From CAWAND01 sp963783335 (GTDB lineage Bacteria; Chloroflexota; Anaerolineae; Anaerolineales; E44-bin32): a stretch of 64,000 nucleotides of DNA. Position 1 is the first letter of the stretch. Each line of letters starts with the position of its first letter. Below the pieces are notes generated by a model, which worked only from the letters and a program-made list of their open reading frames with translations, was not told the DNA's origin and ran no database searches. Shown here piece by piece: positions 33,455 to 43,100 of the stretch. Position numbers and translations under genes: made by a program. The stretch covers positions 124,001 through 188,000 of the forward strand of contig CAWAND010000002.1 of NCBI GenBank assembly GCA_963783335.1, given 5' to 3'.

Positions 33455-34405
33455 ATGTCGGAAACACCAAGTGTTTCAGTGATTCTGGTTGTTGCCCACC
33501 AACGTGCTCGCGCCGAGTTGGCTTTGGCAAGCGTGCTCGCGCAAGAGGGCGTGGATGAGGTCGAGATCCTGGTGGTGGACAGCGCTGCCGGAGCATATCC
33601 CCCCTTGCCTGGGTGCGACCAGCCGGGGGTTCGTGTTCTGATTCCCCCCAACCGGGAGGACTTTGGGGAAATGAAGGCCGAGGCGGTGCGGCAGGCCACA
33701 GGTGATTTCGTTCTGTTTATTGAAGATCACGTCCAAGCTCAACCTGGCTGGCTAAGGGCATTGTCGAAGGCATTTGATGGCCCATGGGTGGCGGTGGGCA
33801 CCCAGGTTGAGAATGCCAATCCTTATGTGGGCCTGAGCCCGATCGTGGCTTTGGTCAACTATGGGCTGTGGGCGCCGCCAGTAGACCGCGGTGAAGCGGA
33901 CTTACTGGCGGGCAACAACACCGCCTACCGCCGGGAGGCGCTGCTTGCGTACGGCGACACTTTGGGATCGATGCTGGTCAGCGATACGGTCCTGCAGTGG
34001 CACCTGCAGTCTCGGGGCGGAAGGTTGTTTGTTGAAACGGGGGCCGTCATCCGCCATCTGAACCCCACGACGCTGCGCAACTGCCTGCTGGCGGAGTTCT
34101 ACTATCATTGGCCGTTCGCAGGCGTGCGCGCCGAGGCCTTTGGATGGAGCTTCTGGCAAACACTGCGTTATCTTGTCCTTTCCCCAGTGATCCCATGGCT
34201 GCGCCTCCGTCGTCTCCTGAAGCTCAACGCACAGAAAGGCCTCGTCACATCAGGCAAACTTATCCCTCACCTGCCCCATCTTGTGCTGATCCTGTATTCG
34301 GCCGTCTTGGGCCAGGCAGCTGGCCTGATCAGCGGTCCGGACCGCGGCGTGACCCTCTTCACCGAATTTGAGCTGAACAGCCCGCGACCAGCCGACGGCG
34401 AGTGA
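33455..34405 (+). CDS. GT2 family glycosyltransferase
   Basis: 316 residues. VSVILVVAHQRARAEL and VEILVVDSAAG begin the fold; the donor-site motif is FIEDHVQAQPGWL, where an EDH replaces the common DxD, as in some succinoglycan-type enzymes. LLAGNNTAYRREALL and a QWHLQSRGGRL acceptor block follow, with hydrophobic stretches near the C-terminus. A GTG lies one codon before the ATG at 33455; AAAGG about eight bases upstream favours the ATG. Likely a sugar-adding enzyme of the second cluster. Confidence 0.8.
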   Translation: MSETPSVSVILVVAHQRARAELALASVLAQEGVDEVEILVVDSAAGAYPPLPGCDQPGVRVLIPPNREDFGEMKAEAVRQATGDFVLFIEDHVQAQPGWLRALSKAFDGPWVAVGTQVENANPYVGLSPIVALVNYGLWAPPVDRGEADLLAGNNTAYRREALLAYGDTLGSMLVSDTVLQWHLQSRGGRLFVETGAVIRHLNPTTLRNCLLAEFYYHWPFAGVRAEAFGWSFWQTLRYLVLSPVIPWLRLRRLLKLNAQKGLVTSGKLIPHLPHLVLILYSAVLGQAAGLISGPDRGVTLFTEFELNSPRPADGE

Positions 34406-34411
34406 TTCCCC

Positions 34412-35311
34412 ATGCCTCGTGTGGCGATTGTTATGCCCGCCTATCGGTCCGGGCTGACCATTGAACGCAGTCTGGTGTGTCTAAGCCGTCAAACTTGGTC
34501 GGATTTCGAGTTCGTGCTGGTGGAAAGCGGGCCGGAGATCTCGAGCGATGCCTTGCTCGAAGGCATCCTCCCTGGGGCGACACATCTTCGACTCCCTGGA
34601 AGATGGCTTCCGCACGCCGCTATCAACCAAGGGTTGGCGCACACGTCGGCTGACCTGCTGGTCTTCATTGATTCGGATGCCTATGCTCCAGAGGACTGGC
34701 TGGAACGGCTGCTGGATGCATACCGTGACGGGCATCCCGTTGTGGCCGGGAGCGTGGCATGCTTCTCGAATACCTGGTTTGGGCAAGCGGCGCATTTGGC
34801 GAAATTCGACAAGTGGCTTACCGGATTGCCGCAAGGAATCGTGCGTGAAGCACCGACGATCAACTTCCTGGTCGAAAGGTCTGTGTATGAGGCCCATGGC
34901 CCCTTTCTCAATGAGACCATCCACGCAGACACGGCATTCTGCTGGCGACTGAGCGCTGCCGGTGTGCCGATCTGGTTTGCTCCCGAGGCGGTGGTTGCGC
35001 ACCATCATGTGCAAGCATGGCTGCCGCTTCTCAAAGAACGCTATGACCGGGGAAGGTCCTTTGGTGAGTCCTTCAGGGGCGCACCTGAGGTGGCCGAGAG
35101 GCAAGTGGGCCTGCGGGTTGCGATGAGTGTGCTGCCGGTGAGACTTGTCCATCAGCTGCTGCGTGTCGGGCGGCATGCCTGGCAGTCTGGGGAATACCGG
35201 GCGGCGTTCTTTCTCACCCTTCCTGCCACAGCCAGTTTGCTGTACGCATGGCTCTTGGGAGAAGCTCAGGCGGGCCTGCGGACCTTGTTCCGTGCAGCTG
35301 GAAAGACTTAG
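34412..35311 (+). CDS. GT2 family glycosyltransferase
   Basis: 299 residues beginning VAIVMPAYRSGLTIERSL. VLVESGPE takes the place of the usual VVDDGS, the donor motif is FIDSDAYAPEDWLE, and the acceptor region INFLVERSVYEAHGPF, HADTAFCWRLSAAG is complete. It starts six bases after the previous gene, with related organisation, so the two may be an old tandem pair. A hydrophobic helix near residues 270-290 suggests membrane contact. Confidence 0.85.
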   Translation: MPRVAIVMPAYRSGLTIERSLVCLSRQTWSDFEFVLVESGPEISSDALLEGILPGATHLRLPGRWLPHAAINQGLAHTSADLLVFIDSDAYAPEDWLERLLDAYRDGHPVVAGSVACFSNTWFGQAAHLAKFDKWLTGLPQGIVREAPTINFLVERSVYEAHGPFLNETIHADTAFCWRLSAAGVPIWFAPEAVVAHHHVQAWLPLLKERYDRGRSFGESFRGAPEVAERQVGLRVAMSVLPVRLVHQLLRVGRHAWQSGEYRAAFFLTLPATASLLYAWLLGEAQAGLRTLFRAAGKT

Positions 35312-35315
35312 CCCT

Positions 35316-36491
35316 TTGAATATCCTCTATCTGTGCCACACGACCTTTGGGGGCGGGGCAGATTTCGAGCGGAGCCGCCAACTTGGGATGGCGCTTTCCG
35401 CGCGCGGGCATCAAGTGACGTTGATCGCATCGGCGCCGAATAGGCGTCTGACCTGGCATGAAGAGATCGACCAGACCGGCCTGAGCCTGCTCGCACCGCC
35501 GGACATCTTCCCGTTCAGGCTGAGGCAAGCGGGATTGAGCCCGATGGACATGGTCGGACGAAAGGGGTGCCTCATGCGACGGAGGTTTGACGTCGTGCAT
35601 CTCTTTGGCCACCGACCCGCAGCCTTTGTGCCCGGGCGCCGGCTTCGGCGAACCAGCCAGGCCCGTCTTGTGGCCGACTGGTCGGACCGATGGGGGTACG
35701 GCGGCCTGGCCGATCGGCGAAGTTGGTGGGGCCGGCGGACTCTGGGCGCCCTCGATGATCGGTGGGAGCGCGCCAGCCGCTTGGAGGCGGATGGTTTGAC
35801 GGTGGTTAGTCAGCACCTCGCGTCACAAGCCTCGGCGCTGGGCATCCCCGACGACCGGATCCTCCACTTGGGTTTGGGGTCGAACACGGAACAAATCCGC
35901 CCCGGCGATCGCCTGGAGGCAAGATCGCGAGCTGGGTTGCCCGTCGATATCTCGCTCGTCTTGTACAGCGGGCAATCCCAGTTTGATTGGCCGCTGGCAC
36001 GTGAGGTCTTGCTCGATCTGATGCGCCGACATGGTCAAGCCAGCGTACTGTTGGTTGGCCGCCAGGCGCAGGCCATGCGCCAGTCGCTTGGGCCGCCTTG
36101 GCGTGAGCGGACGTTCGCCTTCGGCTACGTTTCCCAGGCACAGTTGGGAGAGCTGTTGGCTTGCGCCGATGTGGTGCTGCTTCCCTTTCCGGACGAGCCG
36201 TCCAACCAGGCGCGCCTGCCCAACAGGCTGGGAGACAGCATGGCCGCTGGACGCCCCGTCGTCAGCAATGATGTGGGAGAAGTGGGAGAAATCATCCACC
36301 GGGAGGGGATCGGCTTGGCGGTCGGAGAGGCGCCGGAAGAGATGGCGGATGCCTTGGTCAAGCTCCTCATGGAGAAGGACTTTGCCCGGACAATGGGTCA
36401 GAGGGGAAGAGAGGCAGCCAAGGCGCGTTATGCTTGGTCGAGTCTGGCTGACAACGTATTCGATTTCTACCTGCGGCTGGCCTCGAAGTGA
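35316..36491 (+). CDS. GT4-like glycosyltransferase
   Basis: 391 residues from a TTG at 35316, four bases after the previous stop, with GGAAAG upstream; the open frame reaches back to 35145 only by overlapping the GT2 gene. The N-terminus has LNILYLCHTTFGGGADFERSRQLG (GT4-type glycine loop). The donor domain shows SLVLYSGQSQFDWPLAR, VLLVGRQAQAM, and LLPFPDEPSNQARLPNRLGDSMAAGRPVVSND in the EX7E position. Retaining sugar transfer onto the lipid-linked glycan is expected. Confidence 0.83.
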   Translation: MNILYLCHTTFGGGADFERSRQLGMALSARGHQVTLIASAPNRRLTWHEEIDQTGLSLLAPPDIFPFRLRQAGLSPMDMVGRKGCLMRRRFDVVHLFGHRPAAFVPGRRLRRTSQARLVADWSDRWGYGGLADRRSWWGRRTLGALDDRWERASRLEADGLTVVSQHLASQASALGIPDDRILHLGLGSNTEQIRPGDRLEARSRAGLPVDISLVLYSGQSQFDWPLAREVLLDLMRRHGQASVLLVGRQAQAMRQSLGPPWRERTFAFGYVSQAQLGELLACADVVLLPFPDEPSNQARLPNRLGDSMAAGRPVVSNDVGEVGEIIHREGIGLAVGEAPEEMADALVKLLMEKDFARTMGQRGREAAKARYAWSSLADNVFDFYLRLASK

Positions 36492-36624
36492 TGGACTTGG
36501 ATGTGGCTTCGGTTGGCTCCGGCCGGCCAGCGGCGGCGATTAAGCGTTTCCGATGGGGCCGGGTTAGAATACCGCCGATGTCAGCCACGTGTTCGGCCAG
36601 TTATTCACGCAGGCCATATCTTCG

Positions 36625-37641
36625 ATGACCCCCACCATCTCGATCATCATCCCCTGCTACAACGAAGCCAGGACCATCGAAGGGCTGCTGGATGCCATCC
36701 GGCGCCAGTCCTTTCCCGCCGGAAAGATGCAGGTCGTGGTCATGGACGGCGGCTCGACGGATGGGACCCGGGAGCAGTTGGAAAAGTACGCAGAAGACCA
36801 CCCCGATCTGCGTCTGGACGTGGTGGACAATCCGACGCGGACGATCCCGGCCGCCCTCAACCTGGGCATAAGCGAGGCCGAGGCGGAGACGATCATCCGC
36901 ATGGATGCCCATTCCGTCCCTTACCCGGACTATGTTCAGCGGTGCCTGGATGCCCTTGAGCGCACCGGCGCAGCCAACGTGGGCGGCGTGTGGGACATTC
37001 AGCCAGGCGGGGAGGGCTGGATCGCTCGTTCCATCGCTGCTGCCGCCAGCCACCCCCTGGGCGCCGGCGACGCCCGCTACCGCACTGACGGTGAGCCAGG
37101 CTGGGTGGAGACCGTTCCCTTCGGCGCCTATCGCACCGAGTGGCTCGAACGGGTCGGCCCCTACAATGAAGACCTGCTGACCAACGAGGACTACGAGCTG
37201 AATGCCCGCCTGCTCAAGGCGGGGGGCAAGATCTGGTTCGACCCCGCCATCCGTTCCATATACTACGCTCGCTCAAGTCTGAAAGAGCTGGCACGCCAGT
37301 ACCTGCGATACGGTTACTGGAAGGCCCGCATGTTGCACCGTTATCCAGATACGCTCAAATGGCGCCAGGCGCTTCCGCCCTTGTTTGTGCTTGGGACGTT
37401 GGTATTGTTGGGGCTGAGCGCCTTCTGGCCCGTGGGCTGGAGCCTGCTGGCGGTACAATGGGGCGGCTACGGCCTGGCGCTGCTGGCTGCCGGGCTGAGA
37501 GAAGCCGCTCGCCGTCACGATGCTGCGCTTACCCTGGGCTTCCCCCTGTCTGTTGGCGTGATGCATGCGTGTTGGGGCAGCGCTTTCTTGCTGGGGCTTG
37601 TGGTGCCTGGGTCGGGAGAAGAACGTGGCCGGATCACCTAA
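36625..37641 (+). CDS. GT2 glycosyltransferase, ExoA-like, membrane-anchored
   Basis: 338 residues from ATG 36625. ISIIIPCYNEARTIEGLL, VVMDGGSTDGTRE, the donor motif IRMDAHSVPYPDYV and GPYNEDLLTNEDYELNARL follow the succinoglycan ExoA subfamily closely. Three hydrophobic segments at about 260-325 anchor the C-terminus. It lies 133 bp after the GT4 gene, and a TTAGAAT element at 36564-36570 is a possible -10 for a separate transcript. Its last 17 bases overlap the next gene. Confidence 0.88.
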   Translation: MTPTISIIIPCYNEARTIEGLLDAIRRQSFPAGKMQVVVMDGGSTDGTREQLEKYAEDHPDLRLDVVDNPTRTIPAALNLGISEAEAETIIRMDAHSVPYPDYVQRCLDALERTGAANVGGVWDIQPGGEGWIARSIAAAASHPLGAGDARYRTDGEPGWVETVPFGAYRTEWLERVGPYNEDLLTNEDYELNARLLKAGGKIWFDPAIRSIYYARSSLKELARQYLRYGYWKARMLHRYPDTLKWRQALPPLFVLGTLVLLGLSAFWPVGWSLLAVQWGGYGLALLAAGLREAARRHDAALTLGFPLSVGVMHACWGSAFLLGLVVPGSGEERGRIT

Positions 37642-39046
37642 CAGAAGATCTCGCGTCCTCCGCCTGCGGCCAGGCGAGCGGCGCTTCCTGTTGCTCCTGG
37701 GTGACCTGGCAGCGTCAGTCGGCGCTGCCCTGCTGGCGCTGGAACTTTGGGCCAGTCTCGACTACCTGGGGCCGGATCCGACGGTGCAGTTCATCCGGGC
37801 GAGAGCGCCCTGGTTTGTGCTTCTGCCGCCCATCTGGGCCCTATTGATGGTCAATCTTTACGATGTCCACCGCGCCAATTCGCTGCGCGAAACGGTCAAG
37901 GGAGTCCTCATCGCCGCCGGGATCGGTGCCATGCTCTATCTGGCGCTGTATTTCACGGTGGAAGGCAGCATTCCAAGGCGGGGTGTCTTGTATTTTCTGG
38001 GGTTCGCCGCCGCATTCACGTTCGCCTGGCGAGGGTTGTACATTCTGATCTTCACCGCACCGGCCTTCACCCGCCGCGTGCTGATGGTGGGCGCGGGTGA
38101 GAGCGGGCGAACGCTGATAGAAATTGTCAATCACATGGTCCCGGCGCCGTTCCACATCGTTGGATGCATCGACGACGACGTTGAAAAGCACGGCTCGCAG
38201 GTCGAAGGGATCAACGTAATTGGAGGCAATGATCGTCTGCTGGAGACCTGTCAGGAGCAAGCGGTTTCAGATATCATCGTGGCCATCACCGGCGCCATGA
38301 ATGGAACCATGTTCCAGGCCCTGCTGGACGCCCAAGAGCGTGGGGTGGAAGTCACGCGCATGCCCTCGGCCTACGAAGAGGTCTTGGGCCGAGTGCCTAT
38401 CCGCCATCTGGAATCCGATTGGCTGCTGCGCTCCTTCGTCGACGAAGCTCGCGTGAGTGGGTTCTATTTGCTCGGCAAACGATTGATCGATCTGGCGGTC
38501 GGGGCGACTGGGTTGGTGGTTCTCGGCTTGACCTTGCCCTGGGCAGGCCTGGCCATCACGTTGGAAAGCGGCTGGCCAGTCCTCTACTGGCAGACCCGGC
38601 TTGGGCAGGGCGGCCGCCGCTTCGAGGTTGTGAAATTTCGCACAATGCACAAAGACGCCGAGGCCGATGGGCAGGCCCATTGGGCGCAGATCGGCGACCC
38701 GCGAACCACCGCCGTGGGACGGCTGCTGCGCAAGACTCATCTGGATGAGTTTCCCCAGTTCTGGAACGTGCTGCGGGGAGACATGAGCGTGGTTGGCCCC
38801 AGGCCGGAACGTCCCGAGCTGGTCGAGGATCTCGAAGAGGAGATCCCTTTCTACCGGGCGAGGCTGTTGGTCAAGCCCGGTATCACCGGCTGGGCGCAGG
38901 TCAACTACGGCAAGGGGGCATCCGTCGAGGGGTCAGCCGAGAAGCTGGAGTACGATTTGTACTACATCAAGCACCGCAGTATGCTCATGGATCTTTGGAT
39001 TATCCTAAGGACCTTGGGCGCGGTGATCGGATTGCGAGGTATCTGA
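37625..39046 (+). CDS. Second polyprenyl glycosylphosphotransferase (chain initiation)
   Basis: 473 residues from GTG 37625 (GGGAG just upstream), the same length as the 28422 protein but clearly diverged. It has N-terminal hydrophobic segments, a CoA-binding-like region (RRVLMVGAGESGRTLIEI), and the catalytic domain KRLIDLAVGATGLVVLGLTLP, VKFRTMHKDA, RKTHLDEFPQFWNVLRGDMS, VVGPRPERP, KPGITGWAQVNYG. The C-terminal helix LYYIKHRSMLMDLWI matches sugar transferases of the EpsE/ExoY type. It should start a second lipid-linked glycan. The epimerase follows directly, without a gap. Confidence 0.93.
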   Translation: MAGSPNRRSRVLRLRPGERRFLLLLGDLAASVGAALLALELWASLDYLGPDPTVQFIRARAPWFVLLPPIWALLMVNLYDVHRANSLRETVKGVLIAAGIGAMLYLALYFTVEGSIPRRGVLYFLGFAAAFTFAWRGLYILIFTAPAFTRRVLMVGAGESGRTLIEIVNHMVPAPFHIVGCIDDDVEKHGSQVEGINVIGGNDRLLETCQEQAVSDIIVAITGAMNGTMFQALLDAQERGVEVTRMPSAYEEVLGRVPIRHLESDWLLRSFVDEARVSGFYLLGKRLIDLAVGATGLVVLGLTLPWAGLAITLESGWPVLYWQTRLGQGGRRFEVVKFRTMHKDAEADGQAHWAQIGDPRTTAVGRLLRKTHLDEFPQFWNVLRGDMSVVGPRPERPELVEDLEEEIPFYRARLLVKPGITGWAQVNYGKGASVEGSAEKLEYDLYYIKHRSMLMDLWIILRTLGAVIGLRGI

Positions 39047-39989
39047 GTGGAGCATGTCTTGGTGACCGGAGGGGCGGGATTTATTGGCTCCCACCTTGTG
39101 CGCCGGCTGGTGAAGGACGGGGCCCAAGTCACCGTATTGGATGATCTGAGCAGTGGATCGATGCGCAACCTGAAGGGTGTCGATTGCCGTCTGATCGAAG
39201 CTGACATTCTCAACGAACGGCGCGTCCAGCAGGCCGCCCGGGGCACGGATCACGTCTTCCATCTGGCGGCGATGGTCTCTGTGCCCCGATCGGTGGAAGA
39301 CCCGGTGGCCTGCTACGATGTCAATTTGATGGGATCCCTCAACGTGCTGCGAGCCGCCAACCGGGCTGGCGCCCGTAAAGTGGTCCTGAGTTCGTCGTGT
39401 GCTGTCTATGGTGAGCAGGCGGGATCCATCGACGAAACCACCCCCACCAGCCCCATGTCGCCCTATGCGGCCGCCAAGTGGGCGATGGAAGTCGCCGGTC
39501 AGATCTTCAACTCGGCCTACTCCCTTCCCACCGTGTCCTTGCGCTATTTCAACGTCTACGGCCCGCGCCAGTCTCCTGAATCGGACTACGCGGCGGCGAT
39601 TCCGACCTTCATCCAGGCCATGCTCAACGGCCAGGCGCCGACCATCTTTGGAGATGGCCATCAAACCCGCGATTTCGTCTTCGTGGAAGATGTGGTTCGG
39701 GCAAACTTGCTGGCCGCAGAAACGGCCGGGGGCGGCCGGCGAGGTGTTCAACGTGGGCGGCGGCCATGCCGTTTCGGTGCTTGATCTGGTGGATAGGTTG
39801 AGGGCGCTGATCCCGGGTGCGCCGCCGGCGGAATTCGGCCCAAGGCGGCCGGGAGATATTCAATTCTCGCAGGCCGATCTGAGCCGATCGGAAGCCGGCT
39901 TGGGCTATCAGCCGCAAGTTGATCTTCAGCAGGGGCTCAAGGCGACGGTTGCCTGGTTCCGGGACGCTTTGGAGCGGGTCGGGTCATGA
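39047..39989 (+). CDS. NAD-dependent UDP-sugar 4-epimerase-like SDR, frameshifted
   Basis: GTG start at 39047 with GAGG eight bases upstream. VLVTGGAGFIGSHL, VLDDLSSGSM, SSSCAVYGEQ, YAAAKWAME (YxxxK present) and RYFNVYGPRQ identify a GalE-like extended SDR. After ANLLAAETAG the frame is lost and the tail (GEVFNVGGGHAVSVLDLVDRL) continues one base later: removing one G from the run at 39728-39732 restores a product of about 313 residues. The stop overlaps the next start as ATGA. It would supply a sugar epimer to the cluster. Confidence 0.88.
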
Positions 39990-41881
39990 AGCCCGCCTTT
40001 CAGATTCGCAACCGCGCGCTGCTCATCGCCGACCTGGCGTTGATCCTCACCTCGGTCCTGGCCAGTTTTGCGCTGCGCCTCGATCTGGGGCCGCTGTTTG
40101 TCAGTTTCCTGCCTTCGGCGCTGGCGATGGTTGGCGTGGCGTTGATCGTCAAGCCGCTGGTGTACTACTTCTTCGGCCTTTACCGGCGCTATTGGGTGTA
40201 TGCGAGCACACGCGAGTTGGTGCTGATCGCGTCTGCCACGGCCACGGCCTCGATCTTTGTCGCCTTGCTGGTGATGTCGGCTCTGCTTTTTGGTTTGCTG
40301 CCGCCGACCTTCCCGCGATCGGTGTTCGGCATCGACTGGCTGCTCTCCCTGTTCAGCGTTGGCGGCCTGCGCATGGCCGTGCGCTTGCTGGCCGAAAGTG
40401 GCCAGGTGAGCCAGAAGGCGGATGGATTGGCGGGGAAGCGCCGCGTGGTGGTGGTCGGCGCCGGGGACGCCGGCGCGATGGTGGTGCGCGAGATGCGCCG
40501 CAATCCCCAGCTGCACACCGTGCCCGTAGCCTTCGTCGACGACGATCCCGAGAAACAGGGGAAGGAGATTCACGGGGTGATGGTGGCCGGCGGCCTGGAC
40601 CAGATCGGCGACGTCATCGAGCGGAACCGCGGCCAAGAGGTGGTCATCGCCATCCCCACGGCGCCCGGGCCCGTCATCCGACAGGTGATCGAGATTTGCC
40701 GTGAGCTGGGAATCCCATCCCGCACGATGCCCGGAATCTACGAACTGATCGGGGGCAAAGTCAGCGTCTCGCGCCTGCGCGAGGTGGACATCAGCGACCT
40801 CCTTCGTAGGGAGGCGGCGCACATTGACGATGAAGCGGTGGGACGGACGCTCTCCGGAAAGCGCGTGCTTGTCACAGGGGCGGGGGGCTCGATCGGCAGC
40901 GAGTTGAGCCGACAGATTGCCCGCTGGCGCCCAACCGAGCTGGCCCTCCTCGGCCACGGCGAAAACAGCATCTTCGAAGCCCTGCTCGAACTGCGCGAAG
41001 ACTATCCCGAAGTCCCTTTGATCCCGGTCATTGCAGACATCCGAGACGTGGACCGGATTCGCAACGTGTTCCAGGATATGCGGCCCGAGGTCGTCTTCCA
41101 CGCCGCCGCCCACAAGCACGTACCGATGATGGAAGCCAACATCGAGGAAGCGGTCACCAACAACATCCTGGGGACTCAGTCGGTGGTCGAAGCCGCCCTG
41201 TCGACCGGTTCCGAGCGGCTGGTCCTCATCTCGACCGATAAAGCGGTGCAGCCGCTGAGTGTGATGGGCGCCACCAAACGCATGGCCGAGATCGTCGTCC
41301 AGGACGCTGCCCAGCGCAGCGGAAGACCGTTTGTGGTGGTTCGCTTTGGCAACGTGCTTGGGAGCCGGGGCAGCATCGTCCCGGTCTTCAAGCGGCAGAT
41401 CATGCGCGGCGGCCCGGTCACGATCACCCATCCGGAGATGCAGCGCTACTTCATGACCATTCCCGAAGCGGTCCATCTTGTGCTGCAAGCCGCCAGCATG
41501 GGGCAGGGTTCGGAGACCTTTGTGCTGCGCATGGGGGACCAAATTCGCGTGCTGGATTTGGCGGAGGACCTCATCCGCTTGTCCGGCCTTGAGCCCGGAC
41601 GTGACATCGAAATCGAATTCACCGGCATCCGTCCGGGTGAGAAGCTGAGCGAAAGCCTGTGGGATGAGGGGATGGACTACCAGCCCACCGAGCATCGCGA
41701 TGTGGTCATGGTTCAAGAAGAGCCGGGCCTATCGACCGCGGAGTTGAACGCCACCATCGACGAGCTCATCCGCTTGGCGCGGGAGGGGGACCAGGATGCC
41801 ATCGTGGGCCTGCTCAGCGAACGTGTGCCGGGCAGCCTGATCGGCCAGGCACCGCCCCCGGATTTCACCGCCGTCATCTAG
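39986..41881 (+). CDS. Membrane-bound nucleoside-diphosphate-sugar 4,6-dehydratase (PglF/WbpM/CapD type)
   Basis: 631 residues. Four hydrophobic segments in the first 130 residues precede a first dinucleotide-binding region (RRVVVVGAGDAGAMVVREM) and the catalytic SDR (VLVTGAGGSIGSELSRQI, VFHAAAHKHVPMMEANIEEAV, STDKAV, MGATKRMAE). The position of the usual catalytic Tyr is Met, as in PglF and WbpM, which form UDP-4-keto-6-deoxy-GlcNAc. The C-terminal SESLWDEG segment is standard. It probably begins synthesis of a bacillosamine- or QuiNAc-type sugar. It is the last plus-strand gene of the cluster; 142 bp of convergent spacer with no evident hairpin follow. Confidence 0.93.
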   Translation: MKPAFQIRNRALLIADLALILTSVLASFALRLDLGPLFVSFLPSALAMVGVALIVKPLVYYFFGLYRRYWVYASTRELVLIASATATASIFVALLVMSALLFGLLPPTFPRSVFGIDWLLSLFSVGGLRMAVRLLAESGQVSQKADGLAGKRRVVVVGAGDAGAMVVREMRRNPQLHTVPVAFVDDDPEKQGKEIHGVMVAGGLDQIGDVIERNRGQEVVIAIPTAPGPVIRQVIEICRELGIPSRTMPGIYELIGGKVSVSRLREVDISDLLRREAAHIDDEAVGRTLSGKRVLVTGAGGSIGSELSRQIARWRPTELALLGHGENSIFEALLELREDYPEVPLIPVIADIRDVDRIRNVFQDMRPEVVFHAAAHKHVPMMEANIEEAVTNNILGTQSVVEAALSTGSERLVLISTDKAVQPLSVMGATKRMAEIVVQDAAQRSGRPFVVVRFGNVLGSRGSIVPVFKRQIMRGGPVTITHPEMQRYFMTIPEAVHLVLQAASMGQGSETFVLRMGDQIRVLDLAEDLIRLSGLEPGRDIEIEFTGIRPGEKLSESLWDEGMDYQPTEHRDVVMVQEEPGLSTAELNATIDELIRLAREGDQDAIVGLLSERVPGSLIGQAPPPDFTAVI

Positions 41882-42023
41882 ACCCTTCTCCAATCGTCTA
41901 ATCAAGCGCATCACCTGCCACACCTGAGCATGCCGGTCCGCCAACAGCGGATTCGGCGATCTGCGCATTCAGGGTTCTGGGTTGTGGGTGAGGAGGCTGC
42001 CGGCGAGGTCGGTCGGATGCGAT

Positions 42024-43100
42024 CTACAGGGAGGGCAAACCCTGTCCGAGAGAGGTCAGCAGACCACGGAGCAGGGATTCGGTGGCCAGCAGATCCGCAT
42101 CCAGCGCCAATCCGACCGGGCTGTGGGCATACCGCCCCGGCACGGAAATCGAGATCACGGGCACTCCTGCCCGCGAGCGCTGAATGGCTTGGGCATCGGT
42201 GCCGCCTGCCCCCGGCTGGCGGATTTGGTAAGGGAGGTCGAGGCGTTCCGCCGCATCGATGGCCATGCTCACCAGCCGCGGATCGCTCACCGTGCGGCCG
42301 TCGGCGACGTAGATCGCCGGGCCGGCGCCCAGGCGCGTGTTGGGGTCTGGGTTGATGGTGCCGGTCGAATTCGGCAGATCGCGCGCCGGCGTGCAGTCGA
42401 TCACCAGGCCGACGTCCGGCTCCAGGGCATGGGCTGCGACGGACGCCCCGCGCGCGCCAATTTCCTCCTGGACGGTGAAGACCCCCAGCAGGTCGACGCC
42501 GGCGATCGGCCGCCGCAGCAGTTCAATGAGGATCTCCACCCCCAATCGATCGTCGAGCGCCTTGCCCCGCAGGTGGCCAGACTCGTGGTCGAAGGCCGTG
42601 GCAAAGGTACCGTACGAGCCCGGGCGAATCCCCATTGCCTCAATCTGGTCTTCGGAGGCACCCAGGTCGACTCGCAGTGATGAGAAGTTGGGACGCGACT
42701 CGAGCCCGGTTTTGCCCGCCAGATGGATCGGCTGGACGCCCACCACCCCCAGGCTGAGGTGCGGGCCCACCCATACTTTCTTCCCCACAAACTGCTCGGC
42801 CTTCACGCCGCCAACGGGCGCGACCGACAGGTAGCCTTTGGAATCAAGGTTGGTGACGATGAACCCCACCTCGTCCATGTGTGCCGCCAGCATGACGCGC
42901 AGGGCGTCAGGCGCCTGGCTGCGGCGAATGGCCATCAGGTTGCCCATGCTGTCGGTGCGGAGATCGTCCACCTGGCCTTCGAGTTCGCGGCGCACGATGG
43001 CCCGGACGCGGCCCTCATCACCAGACACGCCTACGGCTTCGCTCAGGCGTCGGATGAGCTCCAATCGTGACGGGCTGAGGCCGCCGGCGATGTCAGTCAT
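42024..43100 (-). CDS. M42 family metallopeptidase
   Basis: 358 residues from ATG 43100, which overlaps the preceding stop by eight bases. Metal and catalytic residues are visible in LAAHMDEVGFIV (His and Asp), ALDDRLGVEI (Asp), VFTVQEEIGARGA (Glu-Glu), LVIDCTP (Asp) and YAHSPVGLALDADL (His). These co-catalytic zinc/cobalt enzymes form tetrahedral cytosolic aminopeptidases that degrade short peptides; some are annotated as cellulase M. It is tandem with another M42 gene that has diverged more. Role inferred from family. Confidence 0.93.
   Translation of the reverse strand: MTDIAGGLSPSRLELIRRLSEAVGVSGDEGRVRAIVRRELEGQVDDLRTDSMGNLMAIRRSQAPDALRVMLAAHMDEVGFIVTNLDSKGYLSVAPVGGVKAEQFVGKKVWVGPHLSLGVVGVQPIHLAGKTGLESRPNFSSLRVDLGASEDQIEAMGIRPGSYGTFATAFDHESGHLRGKALDDRLGVEILIELLRRPIAGVDLLGVFTVQEEIGARGASVAAHALEPDVGLVIDCTPARDLPNSTGTINPDPNTRLGAGPAIYVADGRTVSDPRLVSMAIDAAERLDLPYQIRQPGAGGTDAQAIQRSRAGVPVISISVPGRYAHSPVGLALDADLLATESLLRGLLTSLGQGLPSL

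Noticed and set aside
39926..41716. Long minus-strand open frame (596 codons) opposite the dehydratase gene
   Set aside because: It lies wholly antisense to a strongly supported PglF/WbpM-type gene, is rich in His, Asp and Arg as expected for a GC-rich shadow frame, and has no recognisable domain.
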